A stretch of 64,000 nt of DNA from Streptomyces paradoxus (lineage in GTDB: Bacteria; Actinomycetota; Actinomycetes; Streptomycetales; Streptomycetaceae): the NCBI RefSeq assembly GCF_014202475.1, contig NZ_JACHGV010000020.1:1-64000 (forward strand), in the 5' to 3' direction. The notes beneath the pieces were generated by a model. The model was not told where the DNA came from, did not search any database, and worked only from the letters and a program-made list of their open reading frames with translations. Numbering within the stretch: position 1 is the stretch's first letter; each line of letters begins with the position of its first letter. Positions 44,699 to 54,308 of this stretch are shown here, in pieces. The position numbers were made by a program, and so were the translations under genes.

Positions 44699-45908
44699 GG
44701 ATGTCCTCCTGAGGGGTAGCGCGGGTGAGAGCACCGGCATGCCTGTGCGCACCGGGTGCGAGGAGCAGGGCCGCGGCGGAGATCGCCACGCAGAGCATCA
44801 GCGCCCCCCGCAGCCCCAGCAGCGTGCCCACCACTCCGGAGAGAAGAGGGCCCAGCGGCACCAGGAACCAGGCGAGCGCCCGGTAAGAGGCGTTGATCCG
44901 GCCCAGCATCCCGGGCGGCGTGGACCGCTGTCGGTAGGAAACGGTGATGATGTTCCAGGTCACCACGGAGGCGCTGTACACCATCAGGGCGGCCACGTTG
45001 GCGACCGGTCGGGCTGTGACGACCGGGACCGCGAGGGCGGCCGTGCCGATCACGACGGCCCCGGTCAGGACGCGCATCGGCGACAGCGTCCGCGGCAGTC
45101 GGGGGGTGAGCAAGGTGGCGGCCAGGCCGCCGAGCGAGGCGGCGGCCATGGCCAGCCCGAAACCCGTGCTGGTGAGTCCGATGGGTCCGGGGGTGAGGGC
45201 GTACAGGGTGAAGACGGGCATCCAGGCTGCATAGGCCACCGCGCTGCACGCGGTCATGGCGACGAAGCGCGTCAGGAGCGGATCGCGTCGCAGGAAGCGC
45301 ATCCCCTCGACGATCTCCGACCGGATGTGCCGCCGTGGCCCGGAGGCCGCGGGGGGAACGGCTGGCAGGGCCAGCATTACGAGCGCGGCGGATCCGTACA
45401 GGGCGGCGCTGGTCCCGGTGACGGTCAGCAGACTGAGCGAGGCGATGGCGCCAGCGGCGGAGGGACCGAGGAAGCTGCGCATCACGAGTTCCGTCGCTGT
45501 GAGCTTGGCGTTGGCCGCCACGAGCTTGTCCGGCCCGACCATCGACGGGGTGCAACTCTGGGCGGCCACCTCGTAGAAGGCCTCCAGGACGCCGAGCGCG
45601 ACGGCTGCGACGACCAGCGCGGGAATGCTCGGTCCGGTGACCGCTAGGACGACCAGCAGCGCCCCGAGCACTGCCATGCGGCACCCGCCGGCCCGCAGCA
45701 GCACCGTACGGACCGGTGTCCGTTCGACCAGTACGCCGACCACGGGCGCGAGCAGGGTCCAGGGCAGGGCCCGTCCCACGGAGACCAGTGCCACGTCCAG
45801 CGGGGAGCGGGAGGCTGCCGCGGCCATTAGCGGCAGCAGCACCGCGGTCAGGCCGTCGGCCAGGGTGGATACGGAGAACGAGGTCAGCAGGACCCGGAAC
45901 GGTCTCAC
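44685..45908 (-). CDS. MFS transporter
   Basis: 407 aa, about 12 hydrophobic helices, of the MFS_3/enterobactin-exporter-like type. Landmarks are the first helix FRVLLTSFSVSTLADGLTAV, LAPVVGVLVERTPVRTVLLR as the loop 2-3 motif, and SYRQRSTPPGMLGRINASYR in the second half. It probably exports the peptide product. It overlaps the thioesterase gene upstream (4 bp) and the ATP-grasp gene downstream (14 bp), so it is part of one operon. Confidence 0.88.
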   Translation of the reverse strand: MRPFRVLLTSFSVSTLADGLTAVLLPLMAAAASRSPLDVALVSVGRALPWTLLAPVVGVLVERTPVRTVLLRAGGCRMAVLGALLVVLAVTGPSIPALVVAAVALGVLEAFYEVAAQSCTPSMVGPDKLVAANAKLTATELVMRSFLGPSAAGAIASLSLLTVTGTSAALYGSAALVMLALPAVPPAASGPRRHIRSEIVEGMRFLRRDPLLTRFVAMTACSAVAYAAWMPVFTLYALTPGPIGLTSTGFGLAMAAASLGGLAATLLTPRLPRTLSPMRVLTGAVVIGTAALAVPVVTARPVANVAALMVYSASVVTWNIITVSYRQRSTPPGMLGRINASYRALAWFLVPLGPLLSGVVGTLLGLRGALMLCVAISAAALLLAPGAHRHAGALTRATPQEDIHDRV

Positions 45909-46849
45909 CGGCCGACGCCTCCGGTCCCCGCCGCGCTCGGTCCTCCCCGCAGCCTGGAAAAGTCGGCCGTCCTGCGTTTCCTCGGACCGTCATCGAGACC
46001 GGCGACGATGTCGCGGACGACCGCGGCCAGCACGGGGATGTGCTCCGCCGAGAACAGCGAGTCGTGCGTGCCCGGCGCCCGGTGCCGGGTGACGGGGCGG
46101 GCCAGGAGCGTGTCCCAGCCCAGGTCCTCCGGAGCGTCGCCCCAGCCTTCCTCGTCCGCCGCGCGCACCAGGAAGCAGGGCGCGGCGCAGCCAGCGTCGG
46201 GCCAAGGTCGCCGCACAGCGTCGAGGTGCCAGCGGAACACGTCGAGGATGGGGCGCAGCTCCACCGCCGAGATGCTCGCGCCGGGCGCGGCCCGGTTGAA
46301 GGCGGTAGCGACCTCTGCGAGGGCCAGCTCCTCGTCCGTCCCGACCCGATCCGGCAGTTCCACCCCGAACAGCCCGGCGATCTCGGCGAGTGCGGAGCGC
46401 TCCCGGCGCGCGAGCACGTCCGGGGTCGCGCTGTCGAAGAGGACGACCCCGTCGGGCGGGCAGCCCGCGGTCTCGGCCCGACGGCTCATCTCCACGGCGA
46501 CCGTGCCGCCGAAGGACCAGCCGGCCAGCACGGCGCCGGTCGGTGAGGCGACCTCTTCCAGCGCTGTCAGATAGTCCTGGGCGATGGCCGGGACGGAGCA
46601 CCGGTCCGGTGGGCCGGGGTCGATCGCCTCGAAGGCGAACACACGCCAGTCGGGGGGCAGGTGGGGCAGCAGTCTGCGGAAGCCGCCCGCTCCGCCGCCC
46701 GCGGGGTGAACGAAGACAATCGTCCGGCCCCGCCCGGCCTCCCTCAGGGGTACGAGATTTCCGGTGTCCACGAGCACGGTTGTCATTTCCTCGTCTGTTG
46801 ACCCCCTAGGCCGGAGCCGGGTCCGGCCCAGGGGGAGGGAGCGGTTCAC
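45905..46849 (-). CDS. Stand-alone thioesterase (alpha/beta hydrolase) of the NRPS cluster
   Basis: 314 aa from GTG 46849 (overlapping the NRPS stop as GTGA); an ATG at 46786 with GAGG close by would give 293 aa. Thioesterase marks are IVFVHPAGGGAGGF, the nucleophile S112 in LAGWSFGGTVAVE, and histidine in APGTHDSLF. The closest known class is the C-terminal TE domains of NRPS (PF00975), here as a free protein. It could release the final product, since the adjoining NRPS lacks its own TE, or edit misloaded carriers. Confidence 0.88.
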   Translation of the reverse strand: MNRSLPLGRTRLRPRGSTDEEMTTVLVDTGNLVPLREAGRGRTIVFVHPAGGGAGGFRRLLPHLPPDWRVFAFEAIDPGPPDRCSVPAIAQDYLTALEEVASPTGAVLAGWSFGGTVAVEMSRRAETAGCPPDGVVLFDSATPDVLARRERSALAEIAGLFGVELPDRVGTDEELALAEVATAFNRAAPGASISAVELRPILDVFRWHLDAVRRPWPDAGCAAPCFLVRAADEEGWGDAPEDLGWDTLLARPVTRHRAPGTHDSLFSAEHIPVLAAVVRDIVAGLDDGPRKRRTADFSRLRGGPSAAGTGGVGR

Positions 46850-49833
46850 GCCGGGACCGCGGACCCCGTGCGCATCAGCGCCGCGATCGTCGCCACGGTC
46901 GGGCGGCGCACCACCTGCCGGAGCGACAGGTTGTCGTAGCCCTGCGCACGCAGCTGGTTGACCAGGCGGGCGAGCAGCAGCGAGTGTCCGCCGGAGGCGA
47001 AGAACTCGTCTTCAGGGCTCGGCCAGCCGCGGCCGACGAGCTGCTTCCAGGCGGTTGCGACCAGCAGCTCCTGCGGGTCGTAGCCGGCGGGGTCCGCCTC
47101 CGCACCCGTGCTGGCGAAGGCCAGCAGGCCCTTCCGGTCGACCTTGCCCGAGACGGTGGTGGGGAAGCGGTCGAGCACCGTGACCGACTCGGGGACCATC
47201 GGCCTGGGCAGGCACTCGCGGAGCAGCTCCGAGACGGTGTCGGGGTCGGCCTCGCCACGGACGAACAGGCGCAGTCGGGGTTCCTCGGCCCGCCGGTCGA
47301 CGACGGCCACGGCATCGCGCACGCCCTCGGCGCGCTGCGCCACCCGCTCGATCTCCCGCAAGTCGATGCGCCAGCCGTTCAGCTTGACCTGGCTGTCGCT
47401 GCGGCCCGCGAGCCGCAGCGTGCCGGTGGCGTCGAGGTGTCCGATGTCCCCCGTGCGGTAGGCGGCGAAGCAGCGGCCGGCTACCCGGAGCTCGGTGAAC
47501 GGAGAGGCGCCCTCGTGCCCGGTGAGGTAGCCGGCGGCGAGTCCCGGCCCGATGATTGCCACCTCGCCGCGCACCCCTTCCGGCAGTACCTCGCCTGAGG
47601 CGTCGACCACGACGATTCCAGCGCCCGCGATGGGCGTGCCGACGTGGATGTCGCCGCCGGGCTCCAGCCGGCCGGCGGTGGCGGTGGCGGTGGCCTCGGT
47701 TGGGCCGTACAGGTTCCAGATCTCGGCCTGCGGGAAACGCTGCCAGACGCGCCGTACGAGCTGCTCGTCGAGCGCCTCACCGCCCAGCAGGAAGCGGCTG
47801 ACGCGGAGCGGATCGCCGTCTTCCGACGGGGCGGCCGCGTCGAGCAGGGCGGAGAGGTAGCTGGGAACGCAGTTGAGGGTGAGAGGAGCCCCGGCGGCGG
47901 CCAGTTCGGCGCGGACAGCAGCGAGGTCGAGGCGGTCGGCGGCCGGCAGCCAGACGCAGCCGCCGCGGTACAGGACGCCAAGCGTCTGCTTGAAGCTGGC
48001 GTCGAAGACCGGGCTGGACAGCACGGGCAGCATCGCCCCGTCGGCCAGGAAGGTCCGCGCCATCGCCGACAGGTAGTTGTCCAGGCTCGCGCGGCTCACC
48101 TGCACCAGTTTGGGGAGGCCCGTCGAGCCCGAGGTGCGCAGGAGGTAGCCAGTCGCATCGCCGTCCACGGGGACCGGTTCGCCCGGGAGGACCCCCGGGG
48201 CGGTGGGCACGTCCTCCATCCGCACGGCCCTGCAGCCGTGCGGGAGGGGCACCTGCGGGGCACCTGCGCCAGTCAGGACCACAGAGGCCTGCGCCCACTC
48301 AAGCGCATCCGCCAGCCGGGCAGCCGGTTCCTGCGTCGACAGGGGCAGGAAGGCGGCCCCCCGCCACAGCGCCGCCAGCTGCGCGGCCAGCAGGTCGGGT
48401 CCGTGGTCGGCGAGCACGGCGACCACTCCGTGGGCGGGGACGTCGGACAGTGCGCCAGACAGCGCCGCCACACGGGCGCCCAAATCCCTGTAGGTGAGGA
48501 CCAGCTCGCCGCGCCGGAAGGCGGGCGCGTCCGGACGCTCACCCAGATGGGCCAGGACCGTGTCCGTCAGCGTCGCGGCGGCGGGACCGCTCTTACCGCC
48601 GCCGAGGCGTTCGGCGACCGCGGCCGCCTCCGCGAGCGGCAGCAGGCGCAGGGTGCCGAGCGGCGCCGCAGGGCGGTGCGCGAGGTCGTCGAGGACACCC
48701 GCCCACAGGGTGAGCAGGGTGTCGAGCAGCCGCCGGCCTCCCTCCCCGGTCGCCGATTCGGCGTGCAATCGCCAAGCGGCGCCATGGGTATGTAGGGACA
48801 GGGTGATGTCACCATCGAGCGGGGCGGACCAGGTCTCCAGGTACCAGCCGTCGGGCAGCGCCGGCGCGCCGACCGGGTCGAAGACCAGGACAGGCCGGGC
48901 CGTCTCACCGGACAGGGCCGGTCCGCCGAGCATCTCGGACAGTTCGGCCAGGCCGGCCCGGCGCTCGGGCAGGACGGCGGCCGCCGTCCCCTTCAGGTCG
49001 ACCTCCCAGCCGGTGGCGACTGTCTGGGTCAGCGGACCGATCAGGGTGTCGACGCCCATCACTTCGCGGGCGTCGCAGCGCAGACCGACGGCGTGCAGGC
49101 CGAGACCGAGCCGCTGAGCCACCGTGTCAAGCGCCAGATGGGCGATCTCGGCGATGTCGCAGTCGGACCGCTCCGCGAGCGCGCCGAGCAGCGCGGTCTC
49201 GTCCGGCCCCAGGATCCGGTCGGCGGCCGTGGCACCCCCGGCGCCCGCGCCGCCCGCGCCGGGGAAGACGTCGGTCAGGCGCGGGGAATCGGTGTCGGCG
49301 GCGCGCCGCCGGGCGGACCAGAAGTGCTCCTCCTCGCGGAGTTCGCCCTCGCGCATCATGGCGCTGTGGCCCTGGGCCACCGTAAGGAAGTCCAGGCAGT
49401 CCAGGCCGGACTCCGTCCCGGACCCGGATCCGGCGAGCCGGCGGGCGACGTCCGCCAGAAGCAGGGACAGCGACGCCGGGTCCGCGAAGAGCGCGTCGCA
49501 GGAGACGGTCAGCAGGGGGCCGTCCCAGGAGTTGGCGACCGAGGCCGTCAGGGTGCCCCTCACCAGCTCCCTCACGCCGTCCGCGGTGACCGTCCACTGC
49601 GGTGCGCCGGCACTGTGCTGCCGGGGAACCCGCAGTCCGGGGACACTGACGCGGTCGGCGGTGAGAACCGGTGCGGCGGCCAGGGCCGCGCCAAGTGCCT
49701 CGGCCAGCGCGGTGGCCGACGTAGCTGGCACCCGCACGCTCACAGTGAGCCTGCGGTCGCCGGCGTCGAGCGCGGCGCGCTGCAGAGGGCTGAGGTCGAA
49801 GGCCTGGGCCGTGGAGGTGTCCGTGATGCTCAT
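46846..49833 (-). CDS. NRPS module: degenerate C domain, adenylation, carrier protein
   Basis: 995 aa from ATG 49833 (GAGGAG upstream). Residues ~10-420 resemble a condensation domain, but the HHxxxDG site reads CDALFAD (112-118), so the catalytic histidine is missing. The A domain (~440-900) has LLRTSGSTGLPK, SSPVFDASFKQTL in the pocket region, YGPTEATATATA, YRTGDIG and TTVSGKVDRKGL. The carrier domain near the end has the phosphopantetheine serine in FASGGHSLL. No thioesterase domain follows; the next gene supplies one. The pocket motif FDASFKQ is unusual and I do not assign a substrate; DAP, aminoadipate and serine are possibilities. Confidence 0.9.
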   Translation of the reverse strand: MSITDTSTAQAFDLSPLQRAALDAGDRRLTVSVRVPATSATALAEALGAALAAAPVLTADRVSVPGLRVPRQHSAGAPQWTVTADGVRELVRGTLTASVANSWDGPLLTVSCDALFADPASLSLLLADVARRLAGSGSGTESGLDCLDFLTVAQGHSAMMREGELREEEHFWSARRRAADTDSPRLTDVFPGAGGAGAGGATAADRILGPDETALLGALAERSDCDIAEIAHLALDTVAQRLGLGLHAVGLRCDAREVMGVDTLIGPLTQTVATGWEVDLKGTAAAVLPERRAGLAELSEMLGGPALSGETARPVLVFDPVGAPALPDGWYLETWSAPLDGDITLSLHTHGAAWRLHAESATGEGGRRLLDTLLTLWAGVLDDLAHRPAAPLGTLRLLPLAEAAAVAERLGGGKSGPAAATLTDTVLAHLGERPDAPAFRRGELVLTYRDLGARVAALSGALSDVPAHGVVAVLADHGPDLLAAQLAALWRGAAFLPLSTQEPAARLADALEWAQASVVLTGAGAPQVPLPHGCRAVRMEDVPTAPGVLPGEPVPVDGDATGYLLRTSGSTGLPKLVQVSRASLDNYLSAMARTFLADGAMLPVLSSPVFDASFKQTLGVLYRGGCVWLPAADRLDLAAVRAELAAAGAPLTLNCVPSYLSALLDAAAPSEDGDPLRVSRFLLGGEALDEQLVRRVWQRFPQAEIWNLYGPTEATATATAGRLEPGGDIHVGTPIAGAGIVVVDASGEVLPEGVRGEVAIIGPGLAAGYLTGHEGASPFTELRVAGRCFAAYRTGDIGHLDATGTLRLAGRSDSQVKLNGWRIDLREIERVAQRAEGVRDAVAVVDRRAEEPRLRLFVRGEADPDTVSELLRECLPRPMVPESVTVLDRFPTTVSGKVDRKGLLAFASTGAEADPAGYDPQELLVATAWKQLVGRGWPSPEDEFFASGGHSLLLARLVNQLRAQGYDNLSLRQVVRRPTVATIAALMRTGSAVPA

Positions 49834-50858
49834 GCCTGTGCTCCTCGGATGGTGCTGAGGTAGGACTCGGCGATCTTCAGGAGGATGCGACGCGGTCCGC
49901 TGAAGGGTCGGCGGCCGTGGGCGGCCAGCATGTTGTCGACGATGAGGATGTCGCCCTCACGCCAGTCGAACTGGACGGTGTGCTCCTCGACGATGTCGTT
50001 GACCACCGTGATGACGTCCGCGTCGATGTCCGACCCGTCACCCCAGAAGACGTTGTTGGGCCACAGCTGTTCGTCCGTGTCGTCCGGCGCGGTCGACAGA
50101 GCGTCCCGGATGCCACTGTCCATGCGGGAGATGTGGAAGCCGTGGGCGTAGTTGAACCACACCTCGTCGCCGGTCACGGGGTGCCGGGCGATCGCGGGCC
50201 GACGCTCGGACGTGCGCAGCTGGTCGTCGCCTATCCACTCGACGGTACGGCCTTCGGCGCGGCAAAGCTCCTCGACCTCCTCGCGGCTGTCGGTCTCGTA
50301 CGAGCGCTGCCAGGTGCGGTTGTAGCCGTAGCCGCGGACGTACAGCAGCTCGCGCTCGGCGAACTGCCGCCGTATGTCCTCGGGGATGGCCCGCATCAGG
50401 GCGCGGTTGTCGGTGAGCGGCGTCTGCCCACGGTCCTTGGGCTCGATGTCGCACTGGAAGAACAGCAGCATCGGCCAGTCGTGCGAGTAGCAGAACTCGC
50501 TGTGCTGCCGGATGTCGAGGTCCTCGGGGTACTCGCTCGCGGTGTACGTGGTCTTGCCAACCCGGCTGCGGATGGCGGCACCACCTGCGTAGTCGACCAG
50601 CTGACCGCTGAACGCCTCGACCACGGCGTCGAAGTCGGGCTTCGTCGGCGACCGGAACAGCAGTGCGCCGTGGCGGTACAGGTCGGCCCGGAGTTCCTCG
50701 CGGTGCTCCCGGACCCAGGCCGCCAGATCGACATCGGCGTCGGCCTCGAAGGCCAGCGGCAGCTGCTCTTCGTTGTAGGCGGTGCGGCGCACCAGATCCG
50801 TGGCGGTCGCTCCGCCGGTTTCCCCGGAATCGAGCCGGGCGAACTTGCCGATGGGCAC
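49830..50858 (-). CDS. TauD/SyrP-like Fe(II)/2-oxoglutarate-dependent oxygenase
   Basis: 342 aa from GTG 50858 (GGAGAA upstream). The iron facial triad is visible: H119 and E121 in RQHSEFCYSHDWP, and H314 in NMLAAHGRRPFSGPRRIL, with arginines R317 and R318 just after it and R323/R324, one of which would bind 2-oxoglutarate. SyrP-type members beta-hydroxylate an amino acid tethered to an NRPS carrier protein. Its stop overlaps the NRPS start (ATGA), strongly suggesting that this NRPS is its partner. Glu instead of Asp in the triad occurs in part of the family. Confidence 0.87.
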   Translation of the reverse strand: MPIGKFARLDSGETGGATATDLVRRTAYNEEQLPLAFEADADVDLAAWVREHREELRADLYRHGALLFRSPTKPDFDAVVEAFSGQLVDYAGGAAIRSRVGKTTYTASEYPEDLDIRQHSEFCYSHDWPMLLFFQCDIEPKDRGQTPLTDNRALMRAIPEDIRRQFAERELLYVRGYGYNRTWQRSYETDSREEVEELCRAEGRTVEWIGDDQLRTSERRPAIARHPVTGDEVWFNYAHGFHISRMDSGIRDALSTAPDDTDEQLWPNNVFWGDGSDIDADVITVVNDIVEEHTVQFDWREGDILIVDNMLAAHGRRPFSGPRRILLKIAESYLSTIRGAQA

Positions 50859-51224
50859 GGGCTGTTCTCCTTCGCGGATGTCCTTGACGGTTCGTCGCCG
50901 CCACCCGGGGGCTGGGCCGGGGTGGTCGGGAGACCGAAGAGGGAGCCGGTTCCGGTGGGATCTCCGTCGCTCGGGCGGCTCCTCGAAGCAGGTCGCTTCG
51001 TCTGTGTTCCGACTGTGCCGTGCGGCGGCGCAGGACGTCATCACTTCCCTGTGGCCGCCCTCTGCCAGGGCAGTGGAATGCCATCGGGGACCGGGCCGGG
51101 CGGGAGTGCCGCTGGGCTACGGTCGGCAGCGATCGGAGCCATGCCGGGAGTTCCCGCGGCCGGTCGTCGGCAGCCGTCCGACCCCTTCCCGCATCCCGGG
51201 CAGCCCACTTCTGGAGGAACGTTC
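50859..51224. promoter_or_regulatory. Divergent promoter region, TauD operon / lat operon
   Basis: 366 bp with no accepted gene. It separates the minus-strand operon (50858 down to 40809) from the plus-strand lat-pcd operon. Both promoters must be here. No operator is defined. Confidence 0.5.
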
Positions 51225-52604
51225 ATGCTTGACGCGACACACCTGGTCCCGGCGCCCGGCGTCACAGCGGAGGTCCACCCGGCCGACGTGCATGCCCGAC
51301 TGGCCGCTCACATGCTGGTGGACGGCTTCCCGATGGTTCTCGACCTGGCGCGCAGTCATGGCAGCTGGCTGGTGGACGCCGTCAGCGGCGAGGCCTACCT
51401 CGACATGTACACCTTCTTCGCCTCGAGTCCGCTGGGCATCAACCCGCCCGACGTGGTGGAGGACCCGGAGATGATGAACCGGCTCGCCCGGGTAGGCGCC
51501 AACAAGCCGGCCAACTGCGACACCTACACCACGTACCTGGTCGAATTCGTGGAGACCTTCAAGCGCGTCCTCGGCGACCCCGCGCTGCCGCACCTGTTCT
51601 TCGTCGAGGGCGGCGCGCTCGCCGTGGAGAACGCGCTCAAGTGCGCGTTCGACTGGAAGAGCCGCCACAACGAGGCCCACGGCCGCTCCCCAGAGCTCGG
51701 CCGGCGCGCACTCCACCTGACCCGGGCCTTCCACGGCCGGAGCGGGTACACGATGTCGCTGACCAACACCGACCCCACCAAGACCGACCGATTCCCGGCC
51801 TTCGACTGGCCGCGTATCGAAGTGCCCGCCGTACGCTTCCCGCTCTCCGACCATCTGGCCGAGGTTGAGGAGGCCGAGCGGCGCGCCCTGGCCCAGGCCG
51901 AGGCCGCCTTCCGCGCCCACCCGCACGACATCGCCTGCTTCATCGCGGAGCCGGTTCAGGGTGAGGGCGGCGACAACCACATGCGGCCGGAATTCCTCCG
52001 GGCCATGCAGGAACTCTGCTACCGGCACGACGCCCTCTTCGTCGTCGATGAGGTCCAGACCGGTGTCGGCCTCACCGGTACACCGTGGGCATACCAGCAG
52101 CTCGGCATCGAGCCGGACATCGTCGCCTTCTCGAAGAAGACCCAGGTGGGCGGCATCATGGCCGGGCGGCGCGTCGACGAGGTCCCGGACAACGTCTTCC
52201 GGGTGAGCGGCCGCATCAGCTCCACCTGGGGCGGCGGTCTCGTCGACATGGTCCGGGCCACCCGACTGCTCAAGGTCATCGAGCGCGACGGGCTGATCAC
52301 CCGCGCCGCCGAGGCTGGCGACCACTTCGTCGGGGGCCTGCGCCGGGTTGCCGACCGGCATCCCGGAATGATGGACAACGTGCGGGGACGCGGCCTGATG
52401 TGCGCTTTCGACATGCCGACCCCGGAGCTCCGCGACGAGGTCGTCCGCCGGATGCGGGAGGAGGAGCGGGTGCTCGTACTGCCCAGCGGAGAGCGGACGG
52501 TCCGGGCGAGGCCCTCGCTGAACATCGCGTACGCGGAGCTGGACCTGTCGCTGTCCGCCCTGGACCGCACCCTCGCCCGGATGGCCTCGGAGGGGCAGCT
52601 GTGA
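51225..52604 (+). CDS. lat: L-lysine 6-transaminase (Lat)
   Basis: 459 aa from ATG 51225 (GGAGGAAC). Lat moves the epsilon-amino group of lysine to 2-oxoglutarate to give 2-aminoadipate 6-semialdehyde (as piperideine-6-carboxylate). Family marks are SYLDMYTFFASSPLGINPP-like DMYTFFASSPLG, FVEGGALAVENALKCAFDWK with the PLP phosphate site, FIAEPVQGEGGDNH and the PLP lysine in FSKKTQVGG. In cephamycin producers lat serves ACV formation; here no ACV synthetase or pcbC is seen. The stop overlaps the pcd start as GTGA. Confidence 0.93.
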   Translation: MLDATHLVPAPGVTAEVHPADVHARLAAHMLVDGFPMVLDLARSHGSWLVDAVSGEAYLDMYTFFASSPLGINPPDVVEDPEMMNRLARVGANKPANCDTYTTYLVEFVETFKRVLGDPALPHLFFVEGGALAVENALKCAFDWKSRHNEAHGRSPELGRRALHLTRAFHGRSGYTMSLTNTDPTKTDRFPAFDWPRIEVPAVRFPLSDHLAEVEEAERRALAQAEAAFRAHPHDIACFIAEPVQGEGGDNHMRPEFLRAMQELCYRHDALFVVDEVQTGVGLTGTPWAYQQLGIEPDIVAFSKKTQVGGIMAGRRVDEVPDNVFRVSGRISSTWGGGLVDMVRATRLLKVIERDGLITRAAEAGDHFVGGLRRVADRHPGMMDNVRGRGLMCAFDMPTPELRDEVVRRMREEERVLVLPSGERTVRARPSLNIAYAELDLSLSALDRTLARMASEGQL

Positions 52605-54187
52605 GCACCCGTCACGTCACTTCCACCGCGGCCACGTCCTCCGTCGCCTCGATTGTCGCCGGCAAGCCGCTGCCGCAGGAGCACACCGCCCAAGGACGCG
52701 TCTCGTACAACCCCGCCCGGCTCGACGAGGCCGTGGCGGAAGTGGAACTCGTCGGTGCCGACGGTTTCGCGGCTGCCTGCGCGGCCGCGAAGGCCGGGCA
52801 GCAGGCATGGGCCGGCACCCCTGCTCCCGTGCGAGGCCGGACCATCGCGGCCGCCGGACGCCTCGTGGAGGCCAACGCGGAGCGGCTGGCTGCCCTGGTC
52901 ACCCGCGAGATCGGCAAGCCGTACGCCGAAGCCCTGGGCGAGGTCCGCGAGATCGTGGACACCTGCGACTTCTTCATCGGCGAGGGACGGCGCCTGTACG
53001 GGCAGACGGTGCCGAGCGAGATGCCCGACAAACAGCTGCTCACCTTCCGCGAGCCGGTCGGCGTGGTGGCGGTCGTCACCGCCGGCAACTTTCCTGTGGC
53101 TGTCCCCGCCTGGTACATCGTGCCCGCCCTGCTGTGCGGCAACGCTGTGGTGTGGAAGCCCGCGGAGTACGCGGCGGCCAGCGCCGCCGCGCTCTATGAG
53201 CTGTTGAGCCGGGCAGGGCTGCCCGAGGGCGTGCTGAACATCGTGCATGCGGACGGCGAGCAGACCTTCGCGGGTCTGGAGAAGGCTCTGGCCGCGGGCA
53301 CCGTCGACAAGATCGGCTTCACCGGCTCCTCCGAGGTCGGTGTCCGCATCGGCGAGCTGGCCGGTCGCCACCTGCAGTCGCCATGCCTCGAGCTGGGCGG
53401 CAAGAACCCGCTGGTGGTGACCCCCGACGCCGACCTCGACCTGGCCGTCGAAGGAGCCCTGTTCGCTGGCTTCGGCTCGGCCGGGCAGCGCTGCACCTCA
53501 CTCGGCACCCTGATCGTGCACGAGTCCGTGGCGGACGACTTCCTCGCGAGGTTCACCGCGGCGGTGGACGCGGCCACGATCGGCGAACCGACCGGACCGG
53601 TGCTCTACGGGCCGCTACTCAACCGGCGGTTCGCCGAGCGTTTCGAGGAGTACCTCACCTGGATCCGCCCCCACCACACGGTGCACGGCCATGCCCGGCC
53701 CGGTCGCATCACCGCCGCCCATCCACGCGCAGGCTTCGTCGGGGACCCGGATACGGGTCTGTACTACCACCCCGTCGTGGTCTCGGGTGTGCGCCCGGAC
53801 GACCGGCTGTTCCTCGAGGAGACCTTCGGGCCGCTGGTGGGAGTGACCACCTACCGGGAGTTCGACGAGGCCGTGGAGCTGGCCAACGCTCCGGGCTACG
53901 GGCTGTCGGCAGCCGTCTACACGAACGACGCGCACACCGCCTTCACCTTCCGTCGGCGCGTCCGGGCCGGGATGATCAGCGTGAACAACTCGACCTCGGG
54001 TGCCGAGGCCCATCTTCCCTTCGGCGGAAACGGGCGCTCTGGCAACGGCTCACGGCAGTCGGGCGTCTGGGTCCTGGACCAGTTCACCCGGTGGCAGTCG
54101 ATGAACTGGGACTACTCGGGTCGGCTCCAGAAGGCCCAGATGGACACTGCCGAGACGGTCGCCGACCTCGACTACCGGCTGCCCTAA
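52601..54187 (+). CDS. pcd: Piperideine-6-carboxylate / aminoadipate-semialdehyde dehydrogenase (Pcd)
   Basis: 528 aa from GTG 52601, overlapping the lat stop. An aldehyde dehydrogenase: FTGSSEVGVRIGE for the NAD loop, LELGGKNPLVV with the general base glutamate, and the nucleophilic cysteine in GSAGQRCTSLGTLIVH, the ALDH7-like QRCT motif. Together with Lat it gives L-2-aminoadipate from lysine. This makes aminoadipate a likely precursor. The frame is intact; an IS481 remnant follows about 120 bp later. Confidence 0.9.
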   Translation: MSTRHVTSTAATSSVASIVAGKPLPQEHTAQGRVSYNPARLDEAVAEVELVGADGFAAACAAAKAGQQAWAGTPAPVRGRTIAAAGRLVEANAERLAALVTREIGKPYAEALGEVREIVDTCDFFIGEGRRLYGQTVPSEMPDKQLLTFREPVGVVAVVTAGNFPVAVPAWYIVPALLCGNAVVWKPAEYAAASAAALYELLSRAGLPEGVLNIVHADGEQTFAGLEKALAAGTVDKIGFTGSSEVGVRIGELAGRHLQSPCLELGGKNPLVVTPDADLDLAVEGALFAGFGSAGQRCTSLGTLIVHESVADDFLARFTAAVDAATIGEPTGPVLYGPLLNRRFAERFEEYLTWIRPHHTVHGHARPGRITAAHPRAGFVGDPDTGLYYHPVVVSGVRPDDRLFLEETFGPLVGVTTYREFDEAVELANAPGYGLSAAVYTNDAHTAFTFRRRVRAGMISVNNSTSGAEAHLPFGGNGRSGNGSRQSGVWVLDQFTRWQSMNWDYSGRLQKAQMDTAETVADLDYRLP

Positions 54188-54308
54188 CTGTTCTATCTCG
54201 GGAGGTTGTGAACGGTGATGCAGGCCTCGGTTGGGGCTGCTTGAACGGGTGAGGGCCTTCCAGGTTCGGTGTGGATTTCGACGTCTACACCGACAAGAAA
54301 GGCCCTCG

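Noticed and set aside
51117..52361. Minus-strand frame of 414 codons opposite lat
   Set aside because: Antisense to a gene with all Lat motifs; composition typical of a shadow frame.
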